From: UBA1672 sp033851915
GTDB taxonomy: Bacteria > Pseudomonadota > Alphaproteobacteria > Micavibrionales > Micavibrionaceae
Assembly: GCA_033851915.1 (NCBI GenBank)
Contig: JAWSVM010000003.1
Location: 248,001 to 312,000, forward strand
Reading direction: 5' to 3'
Length of the DNA stretch: 64,000 nt
This document shows, piece by piece, positions 42,127 through 51,700 of the stretch. The stretch's first letter is position 1. Every line of letters starts with the position of its first letter. The notes under the pieces are model-generated. The model was not told where the DNA came from. It searched no databases and saw only the letters and a list, made by a program, of their open reading frames with translations. Both the position numbers and the translations under genes were made by a program.

Positions 42127-42142
42127 TGCGAAGACCATGCCA
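42127..42142 (-). promoter_or_regulatory. Sigma-54 promoter of the flgF operon
   Basis: The minus strand reads TGGCAT-N5-TCGCA, two mismatches from consensus with correctly spaced GG and GC doublets. The expected start near 42115 lies about 20 bases before the flgF ATG. Confidence 0.7.
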
Positions 42143-42318
42143 GAATGTAAAAACGTTTGTTTTCAATTGTTTATGGTGGTTTTGGTGTGGGCTGTTTTTT
42201 CTACTCTGGATGTTTTGGCCTGTGGGTAACTGCCTTGTTATGGTTATAAGGGCAAAATTTTCCGTATTCGGCTTTGTCACAAATATAAACTATGGTGTTG
42301 ATAGTTCTCGTTCCTAGT

Positions 42319-42347
42319 TAGACGTGGGGCTTACTTTGTTTTATAAT
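42319..42347 (+). promoter_or_regulatory. Sigma-70-type promoter of fliL
   Basis: TAGACG (42319-42324), a 17-base spacer and a perfect TATAAT (42342-42347) lie 58 bases before the fliL ATG. Confidence 0.5.
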
Positions 42348-42404
42348 CGAAAAAATTTCTTGGGTTTTAAATCAAAAACAACATCCAAATGAGACGGAAA
42401 AACA

Positions 42405-43109
42405 ATGGCAGACGAAGAAGATCAAGTCGAAGAAGGTGCAGAAGCCACAGAAGATGGTGAAGATGGTGAAGGTGAAGAGGAAGGAAAAAAAGGCGGCAAG
42501 AAAAAGCTGCTGATGATTCTTGTTCCTATTCTGCTGCTTGGCGGCGGCGGCGCGGGTGCTTACTTTATGGGTATGCTTGATTCTGTTTTGGGCATTGAAA
42601 AAGAATGTAGTGTGGATGAGGATGGTGATCACGAGGAAAGTGGTGAGCATGGTGATGACGAAGAAGTTCCTGAAGATTGTGAAGATGAAGAGGGCGATCA
42701 TGAGGAAGAAGATGATGGTCATGGTGGTAAAAAGAAGAAAAAAGGTGATAAAAAAGCAGCCGGCGGGCATGGCGGCGGTGATGGTGATGGTGAAGGGGGC
42801 GGCGAAACCGCTTTCTTAGCAATTCCAACGATGATTGTGAATTTGAACACAGAGGACGGCACACCGCGCTATCTGCGTTTAACCGTTCAATTGGAATTAG
42901 AAGACCCAAGCGAAAAAGCGGAGGTTGAGGCGATTATCCCCCGTGTCATCGATCAGTTCCAAACCTATCTAAGAGAGCTGCGCGTGCGTGATTTAAGAGG
43001 ATCCGCGGGAATATATAGATTGCAGATGGAATTGCTGTGGCGGGTGAACCAAGCCTCTGATCCTGTAGAAATAAAAGATGTTTTGTTTCAGGAAATTCTT
43101 ATACAATAA
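42405..43109 (+). CDS. fliL: Flagellar basal-body protein FliL with charged linker
   Basis: A 234-residue single-pass membrane protein that supports stator function. An acidic cytoplasmic N-terminus (1-33) precedes the membrane helix LLMILVPILLLGGGGAGAYF (34-53). Periplasmic residues about 65-135 are a low-complexity Asp/Glu/His/Gly/Lys linker, much longer than in most FliL proteins. The FliL domain follows (ETAFLAIPTMIVNLNTEDG, then PRYLRLTVQLEL). fliM follows after 106 bases with its own sigma-54 element. Confidence 0.9.
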   Translation: MADEEDQVEEGAEATEDGEDGEGEEEGKKGGKKKLLMILVPILLLGGGGAGAYFMGMLDSVLGIEKECSVDEDGDHEESGEHGDDEEVPEDCEDEEGDHEEEDDGHGGKKKKKGDKKAAGGHGGGDGDGEGGGETAFLAIPTMIVNLNTEDGTPRYLRLTVQLELEDPSEKAEVEAIIPRVIDQFQTYLRELRVRDLRGSAGIYRLQMELLWRVNQASDPVEIKDVLFQEILIQ

Positions 43110-43138
43110 GGCACTATTTGACTCAATGTATAATTAAA

Positions 43139-43154
43139 CGGCACGCATCTTGCT
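43139..43154 (+). promoter_or_regulatory. Sigma-54 promoter between fliL and fliM
   Basis: CGGCAC-N5-TTGCT matches TGGCAC-N5-TTGCW at every position except the first. Transcription would begin near 43166, 50 bases before the fliM ATG. Confidence 0.75.
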
Positions 43155-43215
43155 TATATAATGATCAAGATGTGAATGCATGATGTAAATAAACAAGGTA
43201 AATGAAACTATTGAA

Positions 43216-44352
43216 ATGAGCGATACCGACGAAAAAGAAGAAATGAGCGCAGAAGAGCAGGCCATGATGGATGAGTGGGCTGAGATGGCTGGCGACGACG
43301 AAGAGGGCGGAGATGATGCCGTCAGCGCGGATGCTGAGGGCGAGAGCGAAGATGATGAAGATGAGAACGACGGGGATAATGCTCGTATTTTGAATCAAGA
43401 TGAAATCGATAGTCTTCTTGGTTTCGATGATGATGGTGATGATTCCGGCGAAAATTCCGGTGTTATGGCACTTATTAACTCTGCGATGGTTAATTACGAG
43501 CGCTTGCCGATGCTCGATATCGTGTTTGATCGTCTTGTGCGCTTGATGTCGACGTCTTTACGTAATTTAACCAGTGATAATGTCGAAGTAAGTCTGGATC
43601 AGGTCTCGACAGTGCGTTTTGGTGATTATATTAACTCAATTCCTTTGCCTGCTATGTTGTCTGTTTTTAAGGCGGAGGAGTGGGATAATAACGGCTTGAT
43701 GGTGACGGATAGTGCGCTGATTTACTCAATTGTTGATGTGCTGCTTGGTGGACGTAAGGGGGAATCTTCTATTCGTGTGGAGGGCCGTCCCTATACCACG
43801 ATTGAAAGTAAACTGGTTGAAAAGATGATCCATGTGACGTTGACGGATCTGTCAACGGCCTTTGATCCGTTGTCTCCGGTCAGCTTTAATTTGGATCGCG
43901 TTGAGACAAACCCGCGTTTTGCCACAATCACGCAAAGTGGTAATGCTTGTGTATTGACACGCTTACGTGTTGATATGGGAGATCGTGGTGGTCGTATGGA
44001 AATTCTAATTCCTTATGCGACGTTAGAGCCTATTCGTGAACTTCTCTTACAGATGTTTATGGGGGAAAAATTCGGGCGTGACTCTATTTGGGAAACCCAT
44101 TTGACCGAAGAACTGCATAAAACGGATATACAGTTGCAAGCTGTGCTTGGTGAATTGGCTGTGCCATTGGGAGAAATGCTAAACTGGAAAGTTGGTGATC
44201 AGCTGATGCTGAACAGGTATACGAATGAAGATATTGAACTGCGTTGTGGTCAATTCCCGATGTTTAAAGGCCCTGTCGGCCAGCGGCAGGGGCATATTGC
44301 TGTACGTATTGAAGAGTATATAGAGCCTGAGGAGGATAGTGCAAATTCATGA
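43216..44352 (+). CDS. fliM: Flagellar motor switch protein FliM
   Basis: A 378-residue C-ring protein that binds phosphorylated CheY. A highly acidic N-terminal extension (1-56) precedes the CheY-binding peptide ILNQDEIDSLLGF (58-70), which in enterobacteria lies at the very N-terminus. The CheC-like middle domain (RLMSTSLRNLTSDNVEVSLDQ) and the C-terminal SpoA domain (LAVPLGEMLNWKVGDQLML) follow. It overlaps the DUF6468 gene by four bases. Confidence 0.96.
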   Translation: MSDTDEKEEMSAEEQAMMDEWAEMAGDDEEGGDDAVSADAEGESEDDEDENDGDNARILNQDEIDSLLGFDDDGDDSGENSGVMALINSAMVNYERLPMLDIVFDRLVRLMSTSLRNLTSDNVEVSLDQVSTVRFGDYINSIPLPAMLSVFKAEEWDNNGLMVTDSALIYSIVDVLLGGRKGESSIRVEGRPYTTIESKLVEKMIHVTLTDLSTAFDPLSPVSFNLDRVETNPRFATITQSGNACVLTRLRVDMGDRGGRMEILIPYATLEPIRELLLQMFMGEKFGRDSIWETHLTEELHKTDIQLQAVLGELAVPLGEMLNWKVGDQLMLNRYTNEDIELRCGQFPMFKGPVGQRQGHIAVRIEEYIEPEEDSANS

Positions 44353-45044
44353 GTGGTGAGTTAATTGCGTTATTGTTAGATATTGTTATTTTGGTGTTTT
44401 TAGGGGCAACCATATTCTATGTGATGCGCCTATCGAAGAATCTTAACACCTTCAAAGCGCATCGTCGTGAATTTGATAATGTCATCACCAGCTTGCTTTC
44501 CAGCATCGATCAAGCGGAGCGTTCTGTCCAAACATTAAAACAAGTAAGCGCACAGGAAGCCGGAGACTTGGGAGAGTTGATTCGTCAATCAAAGGCTATG
44601 TCGGAAGAGCTTAGAATAATAAATGAAGCGGGCGAAGGCATGGCGAAACGTCTCGAAAAATTGGCAGAGAAAAATAGAATAGCGGTACAGGCGTCTCACC
44701 CTTCGGCGCAATCATTCAGTAGGAAGGTATCGCGTATTCCAACACACAGAATACAAGAGGACCCTGTGCATGACAGCCGTAAACAGGATTATACCTCAAC
44801 ATTAAAGAATGTTGAGAAATCTGAAGAGGATATGGAAATGCCTTCTTTCATGATACAGGATCGCGATATTGCAGATTTAGACACGCTGGAAAGTCACTTG
44901 GATTCCTCGGTCAGTAATGATGCCTTTGATGATGATAATAATAATGATGTTATGCCGAAAGATTTGCAGAGTCAGGCGGAGAGAGAGCTTTTTGACGCTT
45001 TGCGTGCAAGCAAACGTAATATTCCACGGCGAGGGCGATCATAG
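44349..45044 (+). CDS. DUF6468 membrane protein of the fliM operon
   Basis: A 231-residue protein with one N-terminal membrane helix (about 5-25). A coiled-coil region (LNTFKAHRREFDNVITSLLSSIDQ, about 30-115) and a polar disordered C-terminus follow. It matches the DUF6468 family, found downstream of fliM in many alphaproteobacteria; its function is not established. Translation overlaps fliM by four bases, and the motE-like gene begins directly after its stop codon, so all three are coupled. Confidence 0.8.
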   Translation: MSGELIALLLDIVILVFLGATIFYVMRLSKNLNTFKAHRREFDNVITSLLSSIDQAERSVQTLKQVSAQEAGDLGELIRQSKAMSEELRIINEAGEGMAKRLEKLAEKNRIAVQASHPSAQSFSRKVSRIPTHRIQEDPVHDSRKQDYTSTLKNVEKSEEDMEMPSFMIQDRDIADLDTLESHLDSSVSNDAFDDDNNNDVMPKDLQSQAERELFDALRASKRNIPRRGRS

Positions 45045-45734
45045 ATGAAGGGCTCTTTTAAATTATTGCCATTACTTCTTATTGTTGCCGCACTGTCATT
45101 TTCTGTGCGCTTAACGGAGGTATTTACCGGTGTATCCAACTTATCAGGGGCGGCTTTTGCGGAAAGCAAAAAGGATAAATCTGATGATCCTGAGATGGAT
45201 AAAAAGCACGATAAAGCGGATAAAAAGAAGAATGACCATGATGAGGGTGTTGAGGTTGTCGATGATAAAAAGGGCAAAAAAGCACCAAAGTGGCGCGATG
45301 CTAGTGATTCTGATTTTGATGTCAGCCATGTAAAAATGGAATTGTTTGAAGATTTGTCTAAGCGCCGCAATGATTTGGATAAGTATGAAAAAGATCTCCA
45401 TATGAGAGAGGCTCTTTTAAAGGCGACGGAACAAGAGCTTGATCGTAAATATCAGGAACTCACAAAACTTCGTAAGGAAATTGAAGGATTGCTTGATGAT
45501 CAGTCTGAAGAAGAGGCAAAACGAGTTGAAAGTTTGGTTAAGATCTATGAAGGGATGAAGCCAAAGGACGCAGCGCGTATTTTTGATACCCTGGATCTTG
45601 ATGTGCTTATTGCTGTTATCTCCGGAATGTCAGAGCGTAAAGTTTCTCCTGTCTTGGCTGCAATGAATCCAGAGCGTGTGCGTACCATTACCATTATGTT
45701 GGTTGAGCAAAAGAAATTACCGATACTGCGGTAA
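45045..45734 (+). CDS. MotE-family protein (periplasmic MotC chaperone-like)
   Basis: A 229-residue exported protein. It has an N-terminal signal or anchor segment (about 5-30, ending AFAES), a strongly charged Lys/Asp region to about 85, a coiled coil (about 105-165), and a C-terminal MgtE_N-like domain (MKPKDAARIFDTLDLDVLIAVI, MNPERVRTITIML). MotE of rhizobia supports the periplasmic stator protein MotC. Here the large periplasmic AMIN/TPR protein at 48.8 kb might fill the MotC place, which is speculative. It is cotranscribed with fliM. Confidence 0.75.
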   Translation: MKGSFKLLPLLLIVAALSFSVRLTEVFTGVSNLSGAAFAESKKDKSDDPEMDKKHDKADKKKNDHDEGVEVVDDKKGKKAPKWRDASDSDFDVSHVKMELFEDLSKRRNDLDKYEKDLHMREALLKATEQELDRKYQELTKLRKEIEGLLDDQSEEEAKRVESLVKIYEGMKPKDAARIFDTLDLDVLIAVISGMSERKVSPVLAAMNPERVRTITIMLVEQKKLPILR

Positions 45735-46004
45735 GCTTTTAATTATATACCTATGTATGTTTAGTCATTGTTTCGGGGTGTATCTAAGAAGAGTAAAGTC
45801 TTTCTCCTTTTCTTTGTGGGCGGTTCGTATAGTATAGTCGGCAAGGTGCATTATTCTTTTTGTCCTATGGTTACGATGTCTTAACTATTTGTGCTCATAA
45901 TGCTTTCTTGTGCAGATGCAGAGGGGTGATAACTTCGTCTTGTGTCTGTTTCTTGAGTTTTTATATATATTAAATATGTTCGTTAGAATGATAAGGAGAA
46001 CGCC

Positions 46005-46394
46005 GTGGCTGTAGATATGAATATGAATGTCTTGATTGTCGATGACTACACAACAATGTTGAGGATTATTAAAAACCTGCTTAAGCAGCTTGGTTTCAAT
46101 AACATTGATGAGGCAACAGATGGCACAATGGCTTTTGAAAAAGTCAAAATGAAGAATTATGGTCTTGTTATCTCTGACTGGAACATGGAGCCGATGAGTG
46201 GCTTTGAGTTTTTGAAGAAAATTCGTGCTTCGGAGGAAGCGTTTAAAACTGTACCGTTTATTATGATTACAGCGGAAAGCAAAACCGAAAATGTGATTGC
46301 GGCAAAGCAAGCTGGTGTTAATAACTATATTGTGAAGCCATTCAATGCCGAAACGCTGAAGGGGAAAATTACTTCAGTTCTGGGTAGTTTTTAA
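46005..46394 (+). CDS. cheY: Chemotaxis response regulator CheY
   Basis: A 129-residue single-domain receiver. D13 and D14 form the acidic pocket, D58 is the phosphoacceptor (VISDWNMEPMSG), T88 lies in MITAES, and K110 is in IVKPFN. It would carry the chemotaxis signal to FliM. The 270 bases upstream are AT-rich with only a TATAGT-like element near 45835; no sigma-54 or CtrA site was seen. cheZ follows after 38 bases. cheA is not in this window. Confidence 0.94.
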   Translation: MAVDMNMNVLIVDDYTTMLRIIKNLLKQLGFNNIDEATDGTMAFEKVKMKNYGLVISDWNMEPMSGFEFLKKIRASEEAFKTVPFIMITAESKTENVIAAKQAGVNNYIVKPFNAETLKGKITSVLGSF

Positions 46395-46432
46395 ATAAAA
46401 GTATAATTTATTGTATGTGTAAGGGGACGTAA

Positions 46433-47047
46433 ATGTCTGATGTATCTGTAGAAAAAAGTGATGCAAGTGATGGTAAAAAAGATCGCATTGTCGCGATAAT
46501 ATCATCGGTTGTTAATAAAGTAGGTCAAGATGAAAAAGTGTCTTTAAAGGCAATTATGACAGAACTTAGAGATCTGTTACTTGTTATTGAAGAGACACGT
46601 CAGGATCTTGGTATGGTTCGCCCAACCGGTATTACGGGGGAGGATATTCCTTGTGCAACGGATGAGCTTGATGCGATTGTAACTGCGACATCCGAGGCAA
46701 CCGAGACGATTATGGATTGCTGTGATGTTATTCAGGAAAAAGCCGGTGAAGTTGGTGGCGAAAATGCGGATGCTATTGTCGCAGAAGTGATGAAAATTTT
46801 CGAAGCGTGTTCATTTCAGGACATTACCGGACAACGTGTTTCAAAAGTGGTGAAAACATTTAGAGATATTGAGGAAAAAATTGATAAACTCGTCACTGTT
46901 CTTGGTGTTAAAACCTCTGATGTTCTTGCCAAGGATACCAGAGAGGGTGATGAAGCCTTGATGAACGGTCCGCAATTGGCGAGTGAGGCCATTTCTCAGG
47001 ATGATATTGATAAGTTATTGGCTGAACTTGACGGGGTTTCCGACTAG
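46433..47047 (+). CDS. cheZ: Protein phosphatase CheZ
   Basis: A 204-residue CheY-P phosphatase. The active-site block ACSFQDITGQRVSKVVKTF (about 125-143) matches the CheZ signature. The C-terminal helix ISQDDIDKLLAELDG resembles both the CheZ CheY-binding tail and the FliM peptide QDEIDSLLGF, consistent with shared binding to CheY. It follows cheY and ends in a terminator. A cheY-cheZ pair is less common in alphaproteobacteria than in gammaproteobacteria. Confidence 0.92.
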   Translation: MSDVSVEKSDASDGKKDRIVAIISSVVNKVGQDEKVSLKAIMTELRDLLLVIEETRQDLGMVRPTGITGEDIPCATDELDAIVTATSEATETIMDCCDVIQEKAGEVGGENADAIVAEVMKIFEACSFQDITGQRVSKVVKTFRDIEEKIDKLVTVLGVKTSDVLAKDTREGDEALMNGPQLASEAISQDDIDKLLAELDGVSD

Positions 47048-47076
47048 AGTTTAAGGTCTGTATATTCATTTATAGA

Positions 47077-47104
47077 AGCGGTAGGCTGTCCTATCGCTTT
47101 TTAT
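47077..47104 (+). terminator. Rho-independent terminator after cheZ
   Basis: AGCGGTAGG pairs with CCTATCGCT (one G-T pair) around a CTGT loop, followed by TTTTTATTTG. It separates cheY-cheZ from the MotB-like operon. Confidence 0.88.
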
Positions 47105-47165
47105 TTGTTTTTAGAGTAGAATATTGAAGTAGAATACACATCTTAAAATAGAATATTTTGGTGAT

Positions 47166-47852
47166 ATGGCAAATCAGTTCCTTTCCTTGGCTTTGTTCCT
47201 TATGTTGCTGTCATTTTTCATTGTGATGAATGCAGTTTCCAGCTTTGATGACTCCAAGACAAGCCCCGTGATGAGCTCTCTATCTTTGGCTTTTTCTAAT
47301 CACATCCCTGAAAAAACAGAAGATCCGGTGATGGAAAAAACGCCACGTGTCGCAAGTGGTGAGGGCGATACGCTAGAAGCTTTAGAAGGTTTGTTTAATG
47401 CCCATATTTCCGGATTTCAGGCGACACGAAATCGACTTGGCACGGTGATGCATGTGCGCACAGATGTCGGGGCATTTGAAAATGCGATTGATACATCGGG
47501 CATTGGGTATGACGATGTGTCGATGGATGGTCGTGGCTCTTTCGTGCTTTCTATGATTTCGATTCTACGTTCAGAGGAAAAAGGGCAGGCTTACCGTGTG
47601 GATATGATTCTAAACCTGGGGGAAGACCCTGCTGTTCTTCAAAAAGAATCTCCGGACGAGTTTATGCGTGATTTAAAGCGCGTCAGCGGTTTCGCGGAAG
47701 ACTTGGAACGTTCAGGCTTACCTAGGAAAATGATTAGTGCAGGGGCAGGAAAAGGGGATGTTGGCTTTATTGATTTATATTTTTATCGCTATAGGCCTTT
47801 TGATATGCTTGCTGAAATTAATAGCGAAAAGCGCAAGAATGGGGCGCTGTGA
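47166..47852 (+). CDS. MotB-like membrane protein lacking the proton-carrying Asp
   Basis: A 228-residue protein with one N-terminal membrane helix (about 5-25) followed by the segment SFFIVMNAVSSFDDSKTSPV. Aligned by eye to the MotB encoded next (LTFFVLLYSMSVPEEEKWKE), the helices match, but the position of the MotB proton-binding Asp is alanine (A9). The periplasmic part lacks a recognisable OmpA peptidoglycan-binding domain, though it has a mixed alpha/beta pattern ending in YFYRYRPFDML. Its stop overlaps the motB start. Family unknown; a stator accessory role is inferred. Confidence 0.55.
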   Translation: MANQFLSLALFLMLLSFFIVMNAVSSFDDSKTSPVMSSLSLAFSNHIPEKTEDPVMEKTPRVASGEGDTLEALEGLFNAHISGFQATRNRLGTVMHVRTDVGAFENAIDTSGIGYDDVSMDGRGSFVLSMISILRSEEKGQAYRVDMILNLGEDPAVLQKESPDEFMRDLKRVSGFAEDLERSGLPRKMISAGAGKGDVGFIDLYFYRYRPFDMLAEINSEKRKNGAL

Positions 47853-48685
47853 TGGTTGATAATCCTAATGCAGGTGACGGTTCTGAGGCGGGTGAACATG
47901 AAAAGGAAGAGATAGAAGCTCCTCCTATACCAAGCCCTTCTTATTATCCGTCAATTGTGCGCAAACAAGATGATGCGGCGCAGGCTGTGCCATTGTGGCT
48001 GATTACATTTACGGATGTGATGGCGTTGATGCTGACTTTTTTTGTTTTGCTGTATTCGATGTCCGTGCCAGAGGAAGAAAAGTGGAAGGAAATAGCAGAT
48101 TCTTTCAGCAGTAAATTTAATTATGAGGAGGCAAGACCTCATAACGCCGGATCGCAGGATGTGATCAGTATCGACAGAATTGATAAATCCCGTGCATTGT
48201 CTTTGCGGTATTTGAAAGCACTGGTCAAAAATTTATTGAAAACCAATGGTGTTAAGGACGTTATTATTTTTGAGAATGATAAACGTTTGGTTATTTCTTT
48301 GCCTTCGGAACTTCTGTTTAAAAGCGGCAGTGCCCAGATTAATTTGAAGGGTAAAAAGGTTCTTTTTGCGCTGGGTGGCGCGCTTTCCCGTGTTAAGAAT
48401 CGTATTGAAATTGCAGGTCATACCGACCCCAGACCAATAACAGGAACAAATGGCCCATACCGCACAAATTGGGAATTATCCTTGGCGCGTAGTGCTTCTG
48501 TTTCTGTCATGTTAAAGGATGTCGGCTATTCCCGTGATATTACAATTCGAGGGTTATCCAGTGCGCGTTTTGATGAAATGTCAGAGGATGCCTCCGTGGA
48601 AGAACGCTATGGTCTTTCCAGGCGCGTCGATATTATCTTGATGGATGATGATGGCATGCGTATCAAATTTAAAGGTTTAAAATAA
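47849..48685 (+). CDS. motB: Flagellar motor stator protein MotB
   Basis: A 278-residue stator protein. A cytoplasmic tail of about 47 residues (acidic, Pro-rich) precedes the membrane helix with the essential Asp at about residue 56 (WLITFTDVMALMLTFFVLLYS). The OmpA-like peptidoglycan-binding domain has EIAGHTDPRP and NWELSLARSASV. The start is GTG at 47849 (ATG at 47852 is an alternative), overlapping the upstream stop codon by four bases. motA is encoded about 25 kb away. Confidence 0.95.
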   Translation: MMVDNPNAGDGSEAGEHEKEEIEAPPIPSPSYYPSIVRKQDDAAQAVPLWLITFTDVMALMLTFFVLLYSMSVPEEEKWKEIADSFSSKFNYEEARPHNAGSQDVISIDRIDKSRALSLRYLKALVKNLLKTNGVKDVIIFENDKRLVISLPSELLFKSGSAQINLKGKKVLFALGGALSRVKNRIEIAGHTDPRPITGTNGPYRTNWELSLARSASVSVMLKDVGYSRDITIRGLSSARFDEMSEDASVEERYGLSRRVDIILMDDDGMRIKFKGLK

Positions 48686-48756
48686 AGCCGGATAAAGAGC
48701 CGTATAATAAGAGCGCAGTGCGTGACTTCTCACTTTGGCTATGGCATTCTAAAATC

Positions 48757-51700
48757 ATGAAAAGATATTTCTTCTTAACGTCTTTGCTTCTGTGTTTTTT
48801 GTTCGCCGCTCCGCTATATGCTCAGGATAATGTTCCTTTGCGTACAGGGGCGCGCGATGGTTATTCACGTGTCACGTTAGGATGGACAGAGAAAGTTACC
48901 TATTCTCTGGACGAGACAGGCGACGGTGTTCTGATCATTACGTTTGATCGTTCGGCAAAAATCGATACAACGGAGGCTGATTTTTCAGTTTTGGATAATG
49001 TTTCCGCTATAAAAGTGGTCTCTACGAATCCCTTAACATTATCGCTGAATGTGCCTGAAAGTAGTAAGGTAAGAGGCTTTAAAATCGGCAAGCGCATTGT
49101 TTTGGATATATATGATCCAAGTGATCCTAAGGAAGCGAAGTCCTTTAAAAAAGCGCATTCTAAAAAAACGGAGAATGATGATCCGAAGATAGAAAAGGCA
49201 GTGGCTAAAAAGCCTGCATCAAAGAAAAACTCCCCGCATAGTGAAGTTAAAAAACTTGCAGCAACGCCGCCTGCTTTTGTTTTAGTGCCCGAGAATTTGC
49301 CGGAAAGGTCAGAACCGGATAAAGAACATAAGAAGGCGGAGAAAAAACCTGAGAACAAGCATGCTGCCCCAGAGCATAATACGGAGCATAATACTGCGCC
49401 TTCACCTGCCGTGCAGAAGAAATTAGCGAGTGCGGTGCAAGAGGAGCATCACGTTATTTCTTTGCGCGCTACGAAAAGTATTGATATGGCGGTGTTCGAG
49501 AACCACGGAGAGTTATGGCTGGTGATGGGGGGGCTGTCCTCTTATGTTATTCCGGGGTTAAACAGCGCAACGCCCGAGATATTTTCGCACTTCCAACCAG
49601 TGTCGATGGAAGATGGTATGGCATATCATATGACGATGCCTAAAACGCCTTTGCGTATCAAAGCAAAGGGCGGTGGGCTGATCTGGGATATTATTATGGG
49701 CGCCAAGGTGAAAGAGGCAAAATCGATTAAGCCTGTGCACCGCACAGAAAATTCACCTGATTCTCATGGAAAAAAAATATTCTGGCCATTGGAAGCTGTA
49801 CGCAATATTGTTGATTTGACTGACCCTATAACTGGAAAAATCCTGAAAGTGGTTCTGGTTGAAGATTCTACGCAATTTACCGGCGCATTGTCCTCTTATG
49901 TTGATTTTGATGTTTTAAGATCACCTGTTGGTATGGTTATTCGCCCTAAGGTCGATGACCTTCATGTCGAAATGACGGGCGATGGTATAGAGATTTATAG
50001 ATCGTCCGGATTAATGCTGGCCTCTTCCAAGGATACGGATGAGGCGCGTATGTTCTCTGAACGGAATGAAGCAAAAGCGAGGGCGGCATCTCACGGGGGA
50101 AGTGGTCACGCTGGTCAAACGCATAAAAATAACTTTTTCCGTTTTGATGAATGGCAATTAGGCCCGGCGCGCGACCTTGGTCGTAATGAAAATATTCTAT
50201 TGGCAGGAATGAAAGGTAAATCGGATTCCAGAAGGATAGAAGATTTATTGGCGCTTGGTAAAATGTATCTCTCCCATGGTCTTGGAGCAGAGGCTTTGGG
50301 ATATCTGAATTACGCGGGGGAGGAGTTGCCGGGCTTGAATGAAAGTCCGGAATTTGTCGCTTTACGCGGCGTAGCCAAAGCTTTGGATTGGAAGAGTGAT
50401 GCGGCATTAGAGGATTTCTTGTTTGAAAAATTAGATAATGAAGATGAAGTGAAATACTGGAAATCCTTTGTTTTGGCGGATCTTGGCGATTGGCAACAGG
50501 CGGCGAAAACCTTGCCTAATCATTATAAGCCATTGCACGATTATCCCCATAATATCGGGTATCGTCTGGCTTTGGTTCTGGCAGAGGTAAATCTGCGTGA
50601 CGGAAAAGTGCATGCAGCAGAGGGCTTGATGGCTTTGGTGGAACAACATGAGTCCGAGCTATTATCTCCGATGAAGGCTTCTTTGAAATATCTGCGTGGT
50701 GAGGCATACAGGCAGAAAAAGCAAAAAGATAAAACCAAGAAACTATGGAAAGAGCTGACACAGGATAAAGATGATTTGTATCGTACCAAAGCTGGACTTG
50801 CTTTGACTATTTTGCTGGAAAAGGACGGTAAGATTACAAATGATGAAGTGATTGATCGCTTGGAACGCCTTCGATATGCATGGCGCGGCGATGAATTGGA
50901 AGCACAGGTCAATTACTGGTTGGGCGATGCCTATTTCAAAGATAAAAAATTCATCAAAGGGCTGTCTATTATGCGTGATGCGGCGGCGATTGCGGGAGAT
51001 ACCGCGCTGGGGCAACGTATTGCCTCTTATATGGGGAAGACTTTCACAGATCTGTTTTTAGGCGAAGATCTTAAGACAATATCTGCGGTTGATGCGGTTT
51101 CTCTTTACGACACGTTCAGCGAGCTAACCCCTGTTGGTGCGCAAGGGGACACGCTTGTCCAAAATTTAGCAGAACATTTGGTGAAGGCTGACCTCTTAGG
51201 GCACGCAACAAAACTATTAGGCCATCAGGTGGATCATCGACTTGAGGGGAAAGAAAAGTTGCGCGTGGCTATTCGGTTGGCGGCGATTGAGTTGATAAAT
51301 AAAGATCCGCAGAAAGCAATGAATGCACTTGGCAAGGCTACGGATACGCTGAATTTCTTGTCAGATACACCGGAAAAAGAAAAACGTAAAGGGGAAATCG
51401 CTTTACTTAAAATCAGAGCCTATTCGCAAAATAAACAATTTGATAAGGCTTTGTCTTTAATCAAAAAACTAGACCCTAGTGAGAATGCCAGTCGTCTAAA
51501 GGCTGATATTGCATGGCAAGCCGGTTATTGGGATGAGGCGGCAGAATCTTTGAATGATGTTCTCTCGGATGAAAATATTTCCATGACCCGTCCCTTGTCG
51601 CAGGAACAATCAGATCTCATCCTTAATCGCGCCATTGCGCTCAGTCTTTCCAATGATCGTATCGCTTTAGGGAATATGCGCGCGAAATATAGCGATTTGA

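Larger units (their letters stand above)
42095..42404. promoter_or_regulatory. Intergenic region between divergent flgF and fliL
   Basis: The 310 bases contain no gene. They hold the flgF sigma-54 element at 42127-42142 and a sigma-70-type promoter for fliL at 42319-42347, with an unremarkable T/G-rich stretch between them. Confidence 0.65.

Noticed and set aside
42095..42280. A 62-residue N-terminal extension of FlgF
   Set aside because: It would run through the sigma-54 promoter and the non-FlgF sequence; the ATG at 42094 has a ribosome-binding site and the true FlgF start.
42324..42339. A possible sigma-54 element before fliL
   Set aside because: The GG doublet is present but the -12 GC doublet is not; a sigma-70-type -35/-10 pair explains the region better.
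42372..42909. Phe-rich and His-rich frames opposite fliL
   Set aside because: They arise from the low-complexity GAA/GAT/GGT codons of the FliL linker read on the other strand.
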